Virus record (IMG/VR): IMGVR_UViG_3300046170_000378 | Location: 62,001-126,000 of that record | Source of the DNA: a virus | Direction: 5' to 3' (one strand) | Length of the DNA: 64,000 nucleotides | Part shown: in pieces, positions 9,278 to 17,286 of the stretch | Layout: each line of letters begins with the position of its first letter | Numbering within the stretch: position 1 is the first letter of the stretch | Translations under genes and position numbers: made by a program | The notes under the pieces: generated by a model | The model's input: the letters and a program-made list of their open reading frames with translations, nothing else | Database searches by the model: none | What the model was told of the DNA's origin: nothing

Positions 9278-9314
9278 TGCCCAAAACATGCAACCAAAAT
9301 CGAATATATAAGAT

Positions 9315-10679
9315 ATGCAGCAAGATTTATATAAACATGCCAAAGAGTTTAAAAAGGGAACTCAACTTAGGACTATTAATGAAGATCCAACTTATTTAAG
9401 TTGGTTAATTCTATTTGAAAAGTCTTCAAGAGAATCTCCCCTATTTAACGGTACTGCTGAAAAATATTTATTAGAAACAGTAGGTGGTGATTATGGTAAA
9501 AAATTAGCTGCTAATTTAAATGCATTTAAAAAGCTATTATTCAAAATTAACTTAGAACTTCCATGGTTTTGGCAAACTATAAGCGGCTTAGAGCTTTCTC
9601 AACAATATAAGAATTTAGCAGAGCCATATTGGGGAGCAGAAGATCCTAAACTAGAGATAGAATGTCTAGAAGAAACTGTTGATTTAACAGCCATTTCTTT
9701 AATGGACCTATATAAGAGTGCAGTATATGATTTTAATAGATGGATTGAAATAATTCCACATAACATTAGATATTTTAGAATGCACATCTATGTTTCAGAG
9801 ATTAGACAATTTCAGCAAGATACACATGCTAAAGATTTAGATGCCTCGTATAAAAGAAGTTCTCCAGTACATAAAGATGCTAAAGAGCCTCAGCCTATTC
9901 ACGAGACCTTGAATCTAACCGCAAAACCTTTTATCAAATTACAATTTGATTTTTGTGAATTTGACATTGATTCAATAGCTACAATGTATGCAGACTTAGG
10001 TAAAAACCCAGAGTTAAGAAAACCTAAAATTGCAATTAAGTGGAAATCTGTAACTCAATCAGGATCAAAATATCCAAATGAAGCAGAAGTACAAGAAGGT
10101 CTTGGTGTTGTTGGAAATCCAAACCCATATGATTTCGGTCCATTTGATCCAAAGCAAGCTATCAAAGATGCAGCTAATGATAAATTAAAGTCTATCAAAG
10201 ATGGTGTAATGGGTAAAATAGATAATTTTAAAGGTGCGTTTTCTCAAGATCCAAATGGATTAGCTAACGTATATGGTAGTAGATTGGGTGTAAGTGGTCC
10301 TTTGGCTAGTTTGGCTGATCAAGCACTTGAAAGTGCAACTGCAGCTTTATTATTAGGTAATGTACACGGAGCTGGCGGATTAGGAAGTATACAAGACGCT
10401 ATTTCTTCGGGAAGTGTAAATGCAATCGCTAACTTAGCTGGACAACTATTTACTAACAATAGTAATAATGAATCAGGAGACATGTCTCCAGGTAATATTT
10501 ACCCAGCCGATAATTTTGTACAAGACTCCTCACCTGATGGTAATATTTCTCCTAAGAAAGTATACGATGACATACCAGCCGACAGTGACGAGCTTGGTAG
10601 CGATAATGTATATGGCGGAATAAATACAGGTGTAGATTCAACACCAGACGGTAACTTAAACGATAACGTACATGAATGA
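9315..10679 (+). CDS. tail-tube-fold baseplate protein (gp54/gp48-like)
   Basis: A 454-aa protein. Residues ~20-250 look like a tail-tube-type domain: ELPWFWQTISGLE, PYWGAEDPKLEIECLEETVD, AVYDFNRWIEIIPHNIRYF and PFIKLQFDFCEFDIDS. The C-terminal half is a Gly/Asn/Asp-rich, probably flexible region. A tube-initiator or tube-cap role like T4 gp54/gp48 fits the domain and the position before gp5. An AATATATAAG box lies at 9303-9312, immediately before the start. It overlaps the next gene by 8 bases. Confidence 0.6.
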   Translation: MQQDLYKHAKEFKKGTQLRTINEDPTYLSWLILFEKSSRESPLFNGTAEKYLLETVGGDYGKKLAANLNAFKKLLFKINLELPWFWQTISGLELSQQYKNLAEPYWGAEDPKLEIECLEETVDLTAISLMDLYKSAVYDFNRWIEIIPHNIRYFRMHIYVSEIRQFQQDTHAKDLDASYKRSSPVHKDAKEPQPIHETLNLTAKPFIKLQFDFCEFDIDSIATMYADLGKNPELRKPKIAIKWKSVTQSGSKYPNEAEVQEGLGVVGNPNPYDFGPFDPKQAIKDAANDKLKSIKDGVMGKIDNFKGAFSQDPNGLANVYGSRLGVSGPLASLADQALESATAALLLGNVHGAGGLGSIQDAISSGSVNAIANLAGQLFTNNSNNESGDMSPGNIYPADNFVQDSSPDGNISPKKVYDDIPADSDELGSDNVYGGINTGVDSTPDGNLNDNVHE

Positions 10680-11388
10680 TAAAGAGCTTTACAAAGACAA
10701 CATTAGAGAAACTCACTGGCTTGGTGAGGTAGTTGTCAACGAGGATCCATTATTACAAGGAAGATGTAGGGTAAAGGTTTATGGTAAATTTGACACATTA
10801 ACAGAAGACGCTATTCCATGGGCAACACCTATGAATAGAGATCAAGTCGGCGCTCATTCGGTTCCTCGAGTTGGCGATATAGTTGCAGTTAGATTTGACA
10901 ATGGAAATATTTACCACCCAGAATATTGGTTTCAAATAGACCAAAATGATGATCTTAAGAGTGATGTTTTAGAATCATCGGACGCGCCACATGATGTAAT
11001 CAGTTTAGTATACGATGCGGAAAGAAACTTAAGGATATATCATTCTCCTGAAGATGGGCTAATCATTACACGCGGTAGTGGTGCCAAAGAAAGACCTATG
11101 ATTCAGATTGATGAAGATGGTTTTATTAAAATTTCAACAGATGATAAAGTATTTTTAGATTGTGGTGATATTTTCGTTTCTAATACCGGTGAAGGTGGAG
11201 CAGACGAAACTGAACCTGCAGTGAGAGGTCAATCTTTACAAGATTGGCTACAAGCATTATTGGATGACTATAATGCACATATACACCCAACTGGAGTTGG
11301 GCCATCTGGACCTCCAATGCCACCAACACCGGCAACAGTAGCAAAATTATCAAGTACTCATATTAACTATCAACAAAAGAATAAGTAA
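10672..11388 (+). CDS. 5: baseplate spike/hub protein gp5-like, OB-fold without lysozyme
   Basis: A 238-aa protein with the gp5/VgrG OB-fold at residues ~15-90: GRCRVKVYGKFD, AIPWATPMN, VPRVGDIVAVRFDNG and HPEYWFQI. The C-terminal part has a short repeat-like region and YNAHIHPTGVGPSGPPMPP, typical of OB-fold spike proteins. T4 gp5 is 575 aa with a lysozyme domain and a beta-helix; both are absent here, so peptidoglycan digestion during entry must be done by another protein or not at all. The start overlaps the previous gene, giving a tight hub cassette. Confidence 0.8.
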   Translation: MNDKELYKDNIRETHWLGEVVVNEDPLLQGRCRVKVYGKFDTLTEDAIPWATPMNRDQVGAHSVPRVGDIVAVRFDNGNIYHPEYWFQIDQNDDLKSDVLESSDAPHDVISLVYDAERNLRIYHSPEDGLIITRGSGAKERPMIQIDEDGFIKISTDDKVFLDCGDIFVSNTGEGGADETEPAVRGQSLQDWLQALLDDYNAHIHPTGVGPSGPPMPPTPATVAKLSSTHINYQQKNK

Positions 11389-11390
11389 TT

Positions 11391-11744
11391 ATGCCCGTAA
11401 TCTGGCCATCATTTATAAGCGCTGCTGCCAATACGATCTCAAGCCATCAGTTTACAAAACCTGGTGGGCTAGCAACGCAATCATATGAGACACCTAAAGT
11501 TGGAGCAGATCAAGTAAATATTTTTCCACCAACACCTGCACTTGCAAATGCAGTAAAGCCAGGAAATCCACTAAACGCAAACTTAGCCACTAATCCTTCT
11601 CAGTTTACTAATATAGGCAATACAAATCCCTTAAGTGGTAGATATGACTTTGGTGTTGCAATAGCGCAGGACTATTTAGATGCAGTAAAAGGGTGCGGCA
11701 ATGACACCAGTTGGAGCAACGCATACCAACAACGGTGCGGCTGA
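11391..11744 (+). CDS. virion structural protein, N-terminal part (frame broken at GGG 11691-11693)
   Basis: N-terminal 100 residues of a tail protein that continues in the next frame. Removing one G at 11691-11693 gives VKGAAMTPVG and a continuous 649-aa product over 11391-13341. The reading SGRYDFGVAIAQDYLDAVKG joined to TNNGAAEEFLKNGYGLVF is smooth, whereas the tail of this frame (CGNDTSWSNAYQQRCG) looks like out-of-frame read-through. The alternative, two genes overlapping by 44 bases, is possible but less likely. Confidence 0.6.
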   Translation: MPVIWPSFISAAANTISSHQFTKPGGLATQSYETPKVGADQVNIFPPTPALANAVKPGNPLNANLATNPSQFTNIGNTNPLSGRYDFGVAIAQDYLDAVKGCGNDTSWSNAYQQRCG

Positions 11745-13341
11745 AGAATTTCTAAAGAATGGATATGGCCTAGTATTTGAAAGATTATTAAAAGAAGGTG
11801 ATATTCCATTAATGGATCAAAAGGATGAAGATGGCAATATCACAGAAATGGGAAAAGAATCACATCCAGATTATGCTGACCTTTGTCCTGAACCAATTGT
11901 ACCACCAGATCCAATAGAAGAACAAAAGAAAATAGATAAGAAATTTTCTAAGTTTATAAATGAAAATAAAGATAATCCTAAATATGACTTATATAAATTT
12001 AGGTTTTTTCAATTTCATTGCTTAGATGGCAAAGAATCTGCAAGTGATATTATTGATTTATTCGCAAATAGACTTTTACAGCAATTTGATAAAATAGGTA
12101 GTTTAAACGGCCAATTTAATTATATTAGATGGGCCACGAGTTTAGGTAAGGCAAATTACGAAGACTTTGTCGCAAATAATTACTACTATGCTAGTAGCCA
12201 ATGGAAGCAAAGATTCCCGTATGTAAACGTAGAAACTCAAGTAAGAAACGATATAAAAAATGCAGGCTATGATAATTGGAAACAAATAGTAGATGGTGTT
12301 TCTAGAGTATTTAAAGAAGCAATAGATGTTGCGTTTCCAGCATATGAGGTTACGGTGGCTGCAAGCGGTAATAGAAGCGAATACGTTTATGCTGAAAATG
12401 ATTTATTTAAAAGGCTATCACTTGGTAGAAAGGCAGAAACTCCAATGCCATCACCAGACCTAAGTGAAGATGTGCTTTGTCCACTAGACGAATATAAGTG
12501 TCAGGTCTCTTTTAATAGAGAACGTGATTTACCACAACATGAAAGCAAAAGACCTAGGATACTGACTGATAGTGTAATAGCATTCTTTTCATATGATAGT
12601 AGTACAATAAAATCTGTAAATCAATATTCTAGTACAGGTAATTTAGGTAATTTAAATCTAGAAGAAGGTGAGGCACCCAACATTGTATTAAACGATAGTA
12701 ATAAAATTCTATGGTGGGACAAAAATAATCAATATGTGAAAAATGAATATGTTGAATTAGAATATGAAAGACATTGGGCAAAAATACCAAACGCAGTATC
12801 TAACATAAGTCCGAATGCCACTGACGCTAAGGCAGTTTTAGATCAGTTTTTAGAAATAGATCCAAAAAATGGTGGAACTGTTTTTAAATTTCAATATTTT
12901 CAAGCTGAAAAATCAAAAGAAGAAGCAGATGCATGTGATGAGCAAGAAGAAGGTGCAGATATAAACTTTACATGGCCAGGTGGTGACCCATATGAAGAAA
13001 TGGCAGCTGTCACCATAACTTACTGGTATTTGTGTATTGTAAAACCATTTGCCCCAAGTACGCCAATGCCACCTGCATTAATTACAGCGCCACTGACTGG
13101 TATTTATGTACCGATTTATTATGGTGGAAAAACTAGATTAGCTAATAACCTAAGAAGAGCTTGGAATTCTGGTAAATCATTTATGATTCCACCAACTAAA
13201 CCACCTGCAACAGTTGTCGCAACTGCTTTGGCAGCGACATATGCAATGCACTTATTAGAATTTAAATTATTATATCTTGGAGGTATTCCAACACCTGCTG
13301 GCCCAGTGCCTATGGTAGGTTTTGTACCTGTCGTGTTCTAA
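11701..13341 (+). CDS. virion structural protein, C-terminal part
   Basis: Bulk of the protein started at 11391. It follows gp5 in the baseplate operon and no family was recognised. It has a helical N-terminal section, an acidic middle (DACDEQEEGADINF) and a hydrophobic C-terminus (VVATALAATYAMHLLEFKLL, then Gly/Pro-rich strands) that could be buried in an assembly. The ATG at 11701 could serve as a start, but the upstream frame joins it if one G is removed. It is probably a baseplate or tail component, judged from position only. Confidence 0.6.
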   Translation: MTPVGATHTNNGAAEEFLKNGYGLVFERLLKEGDIPLMDQKDEDGNITEMGKESHPDYADLCPEPIVPPDPIEEQKKIDKKFSKFINENKDNPKYDLYKFRFFQFHCLDGKESASDIIDLFANRLLQQFDKIGSLNGQFNYIRWATSLGKANYEDFVANNYYYASSQWKQRFPYVNVETQVRNDIKNAGYDNWKQIVDGVSRVFKEAIDVAFPAYEVTVAASGNRSEYVYAENDLFKRLSLGRKAETPMPSPDLSEDVLCPLDEYKCQVSFNRERDLPQHESKRPRILTDSVIAFFSYDSSTIKSVNQYSSTGNLGNLNLEEGEAPNIVLNDSNKILWWDKNNQYVKNEYVELEYERHWAKIPNAVSNISPNATDAKAVLDQFLEIDPKNGGTVFKFQYFQAEKSKEEADACDEQEEGADINFTWPGGDPYEEMAAVTITYWYLCIVKPFAPSTPMPPALITAPLTGIYVPIYYGGKTRLANNLRRAWNSGKSFMIPPTKPPATVVATALAATYAMHLLEFKLLYLGGIPTPAGPVPMVGFVPVVF

Positions 13342-13351
13342 AAAATAGAAG

Positions 13352-13361
13352 GATATATAAT
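13352..13361 (+). promoter_or_regulatory. GATATATAAT late-type promoter element
   Basis: Exact 10-mer shared with 14701, 28487, 45820 and 50282. It lies 26 bases before the start of the S1-domain gene, in the 46-base gap after the structural gene. Confidence 0.55.
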
Positions 13362-13387
13362 ATGTTACACTCTTAATATAAAAATAA

Positions 13388-13846
13388 ATGACAAACAAAA
13401 CAAAAAGGGCTAGAATCGGCGAAACTACGGTCGTTCTAGATGCAAAGAAGGTACAATCAGAAACCGAAACAGTAGTTGACGAAAAGGCTAAAGTCGAAGA
13501 AACCGACGGAAACGAACAGTGGTACAATGAGGCAGGAGAATTTCAATGGGATGACTATGAAGCTTCATGTGTAACAAGACTTAGAAAACCAAATCCACAT
13601 ATTAAAACTAGAAACGGAGACAAAGTGTACTCTAGAGAAGTCTATGCTCAAGAGCTATATGACAAAATGGAGCAATACGAGTCTAACGTTAACATGTTAC
13701 CTGAATTACAAGAAGGTGCAATTTATGAAGGTACAGTATATGCTGTGACTTCAGATTGGATTACAGTAGATGTAGGATACAGAGAGTCAGTTTATATTAA
13801 GTTTGAAAAAGAACCTGAGTATGTGCAAGCACTTAAACCCTGGTGA
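13388..13846 (+). CDS. S1-domain (ribosomal protein S1-like) protein, N-terminal part
   Basis: First ~150 codons of a four-S1-domain protein. A charged N-terminal tail (~40 residues) and a linker precede the first S1 domain, which begins LPELQEGAIYEGTVYAVTSDW. The frame stops just after a CCC run at 13838-13840; removing one C restores QALKPGETTSVLITTYRPG. With a second repair at 14028-14030 the gene spans 13388-14685 and encodes 431 aa. A late-type promoter box lies upstream, so the protein is probably made with the virion proteins. Confidence 0.75.
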   Translation: MTNKTKRARIGETTVVLDAKKVQSETETVVDEKAKVEETDGNEQWYNEAGEFQWDDYEASCVTRLRKPNPHIKTRNGDKVYSREVYAQELYDKMEQYESNVNMLPELQEGAIYEGTVYAVTSDWITVDVGYRESVYIKFEKEPEYVQALKPW

Positions 13847-14072
13847 AACTACTTCAGTCTTAATTACAACGTATAGACCTGGATCACATGTTATTGGAAG
13901 CATCAGTGGTGGTGTTAAGCAAAAAACATTTATGGATCTTAGAGATGGTGTTGAAAAAGGTGACACCGCTTGGGTAGGTACAGTTGTAAATATGATAGAA
14001 AACGGAGGTTACATAGTTAACGTTCAAGGGAATAGATTGCTTTATGCCTGGATCATTAGCTGGAATCAATAA
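13839..14072 (+). CDS. S1-domain protein, middle part
   Basis: Continuation of the S1 protein in the next frame. It holds the end of S1 domain 1 and most of domain 2 (VEKGDTAWVGTVVNMIENGG). The frame is lost again at GGG 14028-14030; removing one G gives VQGIDCFMPGSLAG, the usual S1-type strand. Residues after ~14030 in this frame are not genuine. Confidence 0.7.
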   Translation, partial: PGETTSVLITTYRPGSHVIGSISGGVKQKTFMDLRDGVEKGDTAWVGTVVNMIENGGYIVNVQGNRLLYAWIISWNQ

Positions 14073-14685
14073 ATTACATGACTTTAGTTCTATCATTGGA
14101 ACAGAAATGTATGTGGTTCCTGTTAGTTTCTCACCAGACAGAGGCACATTAGTCGTTTCGCATAGAAAGTATTTACAAGCTATGATTCCTACAGCAATAG
14201 AAGAATTAAAAGAAACTATTGATAATGAGAAAACAGGTCATGTAACTGGTACTGCTAAGTACGGTGTATTTGTTGAGTTTAATAAGTGCCTAACTGGTAT
14301 GATTCACAATAATGATTTAGATGAAGAAACATTGGTTAAATTTAAAAAGAGAGAAATTAAACCAGGTGATGAGATCGCATTTAAAGTTAAAGACATTGTA
14401 AGTGAAAAGAAGATTACATTGACACAAAAAGCTAACGTAGAGGTAAATCCTTGGGCAGATATTACTACAAGATACCAAATTCCATCTAATGTAACTGCTA
14501 AAGTTAAAACTAAAAAAGATTATGGGCTATTTATAACCATTGAAGATGGTGTTACAGGATTGTTACATATCAGTGAAATAGGGGAAGAAACTATGTCTGT
14601 ATTTAAACCTGGAGATGAGATCACGGTTCAAATTACAAGAATAGATGTAGACTCTATGAAAGTATTTCTTAAACTACCACAATAA
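14029..14685 (+). CDS. S1-domain (ribosomal protein S1-like) protein, C-terminal part
   Basis: Carries the rest of S1 domain 2 (IDCFMPGSLAG) and two full S1 domains. Domain 3 is TGHVTGTAKYGVFVEFNKCL to GDEIAFKVKDI, and domain 4 is VTAKVKTKKDYGLFITIEDG to GLLHISEIGEE and GDEITVQITRI. S1 domains bind single-stranded RNA; bacterial bS1 brings mRNA to the 30S subunit. Four tandem domains in 431 aa resemble a shortened bS1 rather than a nuclease or RNA polymerase subunit. A phage copy could redirect host ribosomes to leaderless or A-rich phage mRNA; this is inference. It ends shortly before an inverted repeat at 14695-14730. Confidence 0.75.
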   Translation, partial: GIDCFMPGSLAGINKLHDFSSIIGTEMYVVPVSFSPDRGTLVVSHRKYLQAMIPTAIEELKETIDNEKTGHVTGTAKYGVFVEFNKCLTGMIHNNDLDEETLVKFKKREIKPGDEIAFKVKDIVSEKKITLTQKANVEVNPWADITTRYQIPSNVTAKVKTKKDYGLFITIEDGVTGLLHISEIGEETMSVFKPGDEITVQITRIDVDSMKVFLKLPQ

Positions 14686-14694
14686 GTTCAACGA

Positions 14695-14730
14695 GAGTGT
14701 GATATATAATCAAACGGTAATATCATACTC
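14695..14730 (+). promoter_or_regulatory. inverted repeat enclosing a GATATATAAT element
   Basis: GAGTGTGATAT (14695-14705) pairs with ATATCATACTC (14720-14730), 10 of 11 Watson-Crick plus one G-U in RNA. The 10-mer GATATATAAT sits at 14701-14710, across the left arm and loop. The following ATG is at 14734. It may combine a late promoter with an operator or a 5'-UTR hairpin. Confidence 0.5.
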
Positions 14731-14733
14731 TAG

Positions 14734-15366
14734 ATGCAAAAACTTAATTTAAAATCTACAAAGGAACAGATCTTGAACTCTGCACAAATAGGTGTAGAGT
14801 TCGAGTTCTATTCTAACCATAGTCTTAAAGAGACTCAAGATGCCTTGTCTAAACTTCTAAATAGAAAGATTCAATTAGAAGATAAGGCACATTCTGATTT
14901 CGTACCGGACGATAAAGTATTTAAAATGGAACCTGATATGTCAGGTGGAAAAGGACTAATAGAATTAGTTACTGGACCTATTCCATACAGAAATGCTAGA
15001 ATTATTATCGTTAAGATGTTGGATTGGATTGATCAAAACGGTTACACAAATGACAGAGCAAGTATTCACTTAAACATGTCATTTAAAGAGGAGTATTTAG
15101 AAGATGCTTTGATGGTATCTAAAATGAATGTACTTAAATTTATTTTAGAGTTTGATGAGGCACAGGTTTATAATTTCTTCCCTTCTCGAGAAGGTTCTAC
15201 ATATGCAAAAAGTATAAAGTGGGTGATGCCAGCTAGAGATGCATACTGGTATGATGATGATCACATTTCCCCAATGAATTTTAAATTTGCTAATTCTAAA
15301 TATTATGGCATTAACTTTGAAAAGGCACAAAAGAATTATTTAGAATTTAGATATATTGGCTGGTAA
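14734..15366 (+). CDS. amidoligase-like enzyme, catalytic part
   Basis: Resembles the putative amidoligase (COOH-NH2 ligase, glutamine-synthetase-fold) family. It shows IGVEFEF (residues 19-25, E22 and E24 as metal/ATP ligands), RASIHLNMSF (H112) and YLEFRYIGG near residue 204. Family members join a carboxylate to an amine using ATP. The frame ends at 15366, but removing one base at 15360-15361 gives EFRYIGGKDYQKQKEQILY and continues into the next frame, for 436 aa over 14734-16045. An enzyme of this kind inside a tail operon is unusual; it might modify virion or host proteins, but no substrate is visible. Confidence 0.65.
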   Translation: MQKLNLKSTKEQILNSAQIGVEFEFYSNHSLKETQDALSKLLNRKIQLEDKAHSDFVPDDKVFKMEPDMSGGKGLIELVTGPIPYRNARIIIVKMLDWIDQNGYTNDRASIHLNMSFKEEYLEDALMVSKMNVLKFILEFDEAQVYNFFPSREGSTYAKSIKWVMPARDAYWYDDDHISPMNFKFANSKYYGINFEKAQKNYLEFRYIGW

Positions 15367-16045
15367 AGATTACCAAAAACAAAAGGAGCAAATTCTATAT
15401 CTATGTGAAAGGTTTATTATGCAGATGTGGAAATCATGTAATGATAGTAGATTTTCTTTACAAAATAGAGTCGAATTAAAAAGAATTCTAAATAAAAATA
15501 AACCACTTATTGAGTCTCTAAAAGATTATAAGAAACTAAACGAATATTTTCCAAAAATTCACGTGCTAGTAGATTTACAAGACAACGAACAAATGATTAA
15601 AGTTCAATGGCCTAAAATAAAGGATAAAGTAATAGATTTAATTTCTAACGGATCTATGGAAAAAGGACTTATAAATTACGATTCTGATTATGGAACAATT
15701 CAAATAAAGGATGGTGTATTTAAAACCATATACATTTTAGATGGCTACGAGTTTATTGATTGTGAATTAAGAGGTAATATTGAGAATTCTGAATTTTACA
15801 ATTGTAATATTGAGGGATCAATGCTTACGAGGTGTAATCTTTATCAAAGCACTGAAGTAAAAGATAGTAAAATCGAGTCATGTTATGTGCACGGTAGTTC
15901 TACTGCGACAAATTGTTTTGTGTTCGGAAGAGACGGTGTATTTAAAGGAAGGCTAATCGGTGGTATATACAGAGAAGGCTTTTTAGGAAAAGACGCTAGA
16001 GTTGGCGATACTACTGAGGTGGTAGTTAGTAAAAAAATAAAATAA
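15362..16045 (+). CDS. amidoligase-like protein, C-terminal helical and beta-helix part
   Basis: Continues the amidoligase-like gene after the probable insertion at 15360-15361. A helical stretch (KEQILYLCERFIMQMWKSC) completes the catalytic region. From about 15690 the sequence becomes short strand-turn repeats (GVFKTIYILDGYEFIDCELR, NIENSEFYNCNIEGSMLTRC, KDSKIESCYVHGSSTATNC) that look like a right-handed beta-helix of irregular pentapeptide type. Such solenoids are common in phage tail proteins, so this half could dock the enzyme on the virion. A separate start (TTG or GTG) at this position cannot be excluded. Confidence 0.55.
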   Translation, partial: GKDYQKQKEQILYLCERFIMQMWKSCNDSRFSLQNRVELKRILNKNKPLIESLKDYKKLNEYFPKIHVLVDLQDNEQMIKVQWPKIKDKVIDLISNGSMEKGLINYDSDYGTIQIKDGVFKTIYILDGYEFIDCELRGNIENSEFYNCNIEGSMLTRCNLYQSTEVKDSKIESCYVHGSSTATNCFVFGRDGVFKGRLIGGIYREGFLGKDARVGDTTEVVVSKKIK

Positions 16046-16048
16046 AAG

Positions 16049-16906
16049 ATGAGTTTAATTAAAAGCGGAAGCAATAATGATTTAACAACACCTAGAGATT
16101 TTGGTAATAATTGTCTAAACGATTTTTTAACAGAAATTGCAGATGAAATTACAGGTGCATGTATGTTGCCTGTAAACTTACCGCAAAAAGAAGTTATTAA
16201 CATAATTAACAGGGCTAAAAAATGGATGTATAAGAAATATGAGGATTCTGTAAGAGAAAACTATTATCACATTCCATTTGAAGTATTTAACTCAGAATAC
16301 TTTAAAGAAAACAGAGCGCTTAATTTGCCTGCTCCTGCCCCTTCTGGTACACCAGGAGCCGGTGGAGGTGGAGTCTTTTCAGTATATGGTGTATATGATT
16401 TAAGTTCTGGATGGAACTCAGTTGGATCGGGTATGGACCTTAGATTCCAACCAGGAGCTGATTTTGCATTAGAAAGAATGTTGTTTAGAAACATGTACAA
16501 TGGTTCTGGTCCAGCTGAAGCTGCAGAAGAATTACAATACTATGTACTAAACGCATCTTTAGCCGATATGTCTAGACAGATTCTAGAAAATCCAATTTCA
16601 TATCAATATCAGAGATTGACTGGAGAATTAAAGATCATGGGTGATACACCTAAGGGAGACGTTATATTGGAATTGTTTGAGACTATCCCAGACTGTGCCC
16701 TATTTGACGATGAAATATTTTTTAGATATGTTAGTGCTAAAATTAAACAGTCGCTGGGTGCTAAATTAGGTATCTTTAAATTTGCATTACCTGGTAATGT
16801 TGAATTTGATTATAGTGCAATCAAGGACATGGGTGATAGTGAATTAGAAGCAATAGAAGAAGAAATCAAAGGAGATGAAGGCGTAGACTTCATGTTCCAT
16901 AGTTAA
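16049..16906 (+). CDS. virion structural protein (tail/neck region)
   Basis: A 285-aa protein just before the gp25-like gene. It has a helical N-terminus (KEVINIINRAKKWMYKKYED), a Gly/Pro-rich insert (APAPSGTPGAGGGG) and a conserved-looking C-terminus (IFKFALPGNVEFDYSAIKDMG, then an acidic helix ELEAIEEEIK). Similar proteins occur next to baseplate genes in other T4-like marine phages, but I cannot name a T4 homologue. The structural role is inferred from position and composition. Confidence 0.55.
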   Translation: MSLIKSGSNNDLTTPRDFGNNCLNDFLTEIADEITGACMLPVNLPQKEVINIINRAKKWMYKKYEDSVRENYYHIPFEVFNSEYFKENRALNLPAPAPSGTPGAGGGGVFSVYGVYDLSSGWNSVGSGMDLRFQPGADFALERMLFRNMYNGSGPAEAAEELQYYVLNASLADMSRQILENPISYQYQRLTGELKIMGDTPKGDVILELFETIPDCALFDDEIFFRYVSAKIKQSLGAKLGIFKFALPGNVEFDYSAIKDMGDSELEAIEEEIKGDEGVDFMFHS

Positions 16907-16927
16907 AAAATTGAGATACATATATAA

Positions 16928-17284
16928 ATGGATTTTTATATAAAGACTTTAGGAGACCCAAATTATAATCGCACACAGGTTCAAACCAATGGTGAGATAG
17001 AACAACTAGTACAACAAGTTGAAACTATTTTATTTACTGGAAAGGCTGATGTGTTAGGGTCACCAGGGTTTGGCTGTGATTTAGAAAATTACATATATTC
17101 ATTAGGATATAACGAAGGCCAATTAAAGGACGTATTAGATACACAAATAAAATATTACTGTCCTTTAGCTCAAAAATATAATGTTGCTACTAAAGTACAA
17201 TTCTTTAAAGGTAGCGTTAGAGATATTGCATATATTGATATAACAATAGATAGTAAATATCTTGTACAATTAAATATTAGATAA
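16928..17284 (+). CDS. 25: baseplate wedge protein gp25-like (GPW/gp25 family)
   Basis: A 118-aa protein of the GPW/gp25 family, close to T4 gp25 in length (132 aa). It contains QLVQQVETILFTGKADVLG and PGFGCDLENYIYSL, the characteristic central helix and loop of the family. In T4, gp25 joins the wedge core (gp6, gp7, gp53) and contacts the sheath. Three bases separate it from the gp6-like gene, the same order as in T4. TATAAATG overlaps the start codon, an unusual placement if it is a promoter. Confidence 0.85.
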   Translation: MDFYIKTLGDPNYNRTQVQTNGEIEQLVQQVETILFTGKADVLGSPGFGCDLENYIYSLGYNEGQLKDVLDTQIKYYCPLAQKYNVATKVQFFKGSVRDIAYIDITIDSKYLVQLNIR

Positions 17285-17286
17285 CA

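Noticed and set aside
13838-14030. Programmed +1 frameshifting at CCC TGG TGA and CAA GGG
   Set aside because: The same one-base-extra pattern occurs in ten or more unrelated genes, most without a nearby stop or stimulatory structure. Insertion error is simpler.
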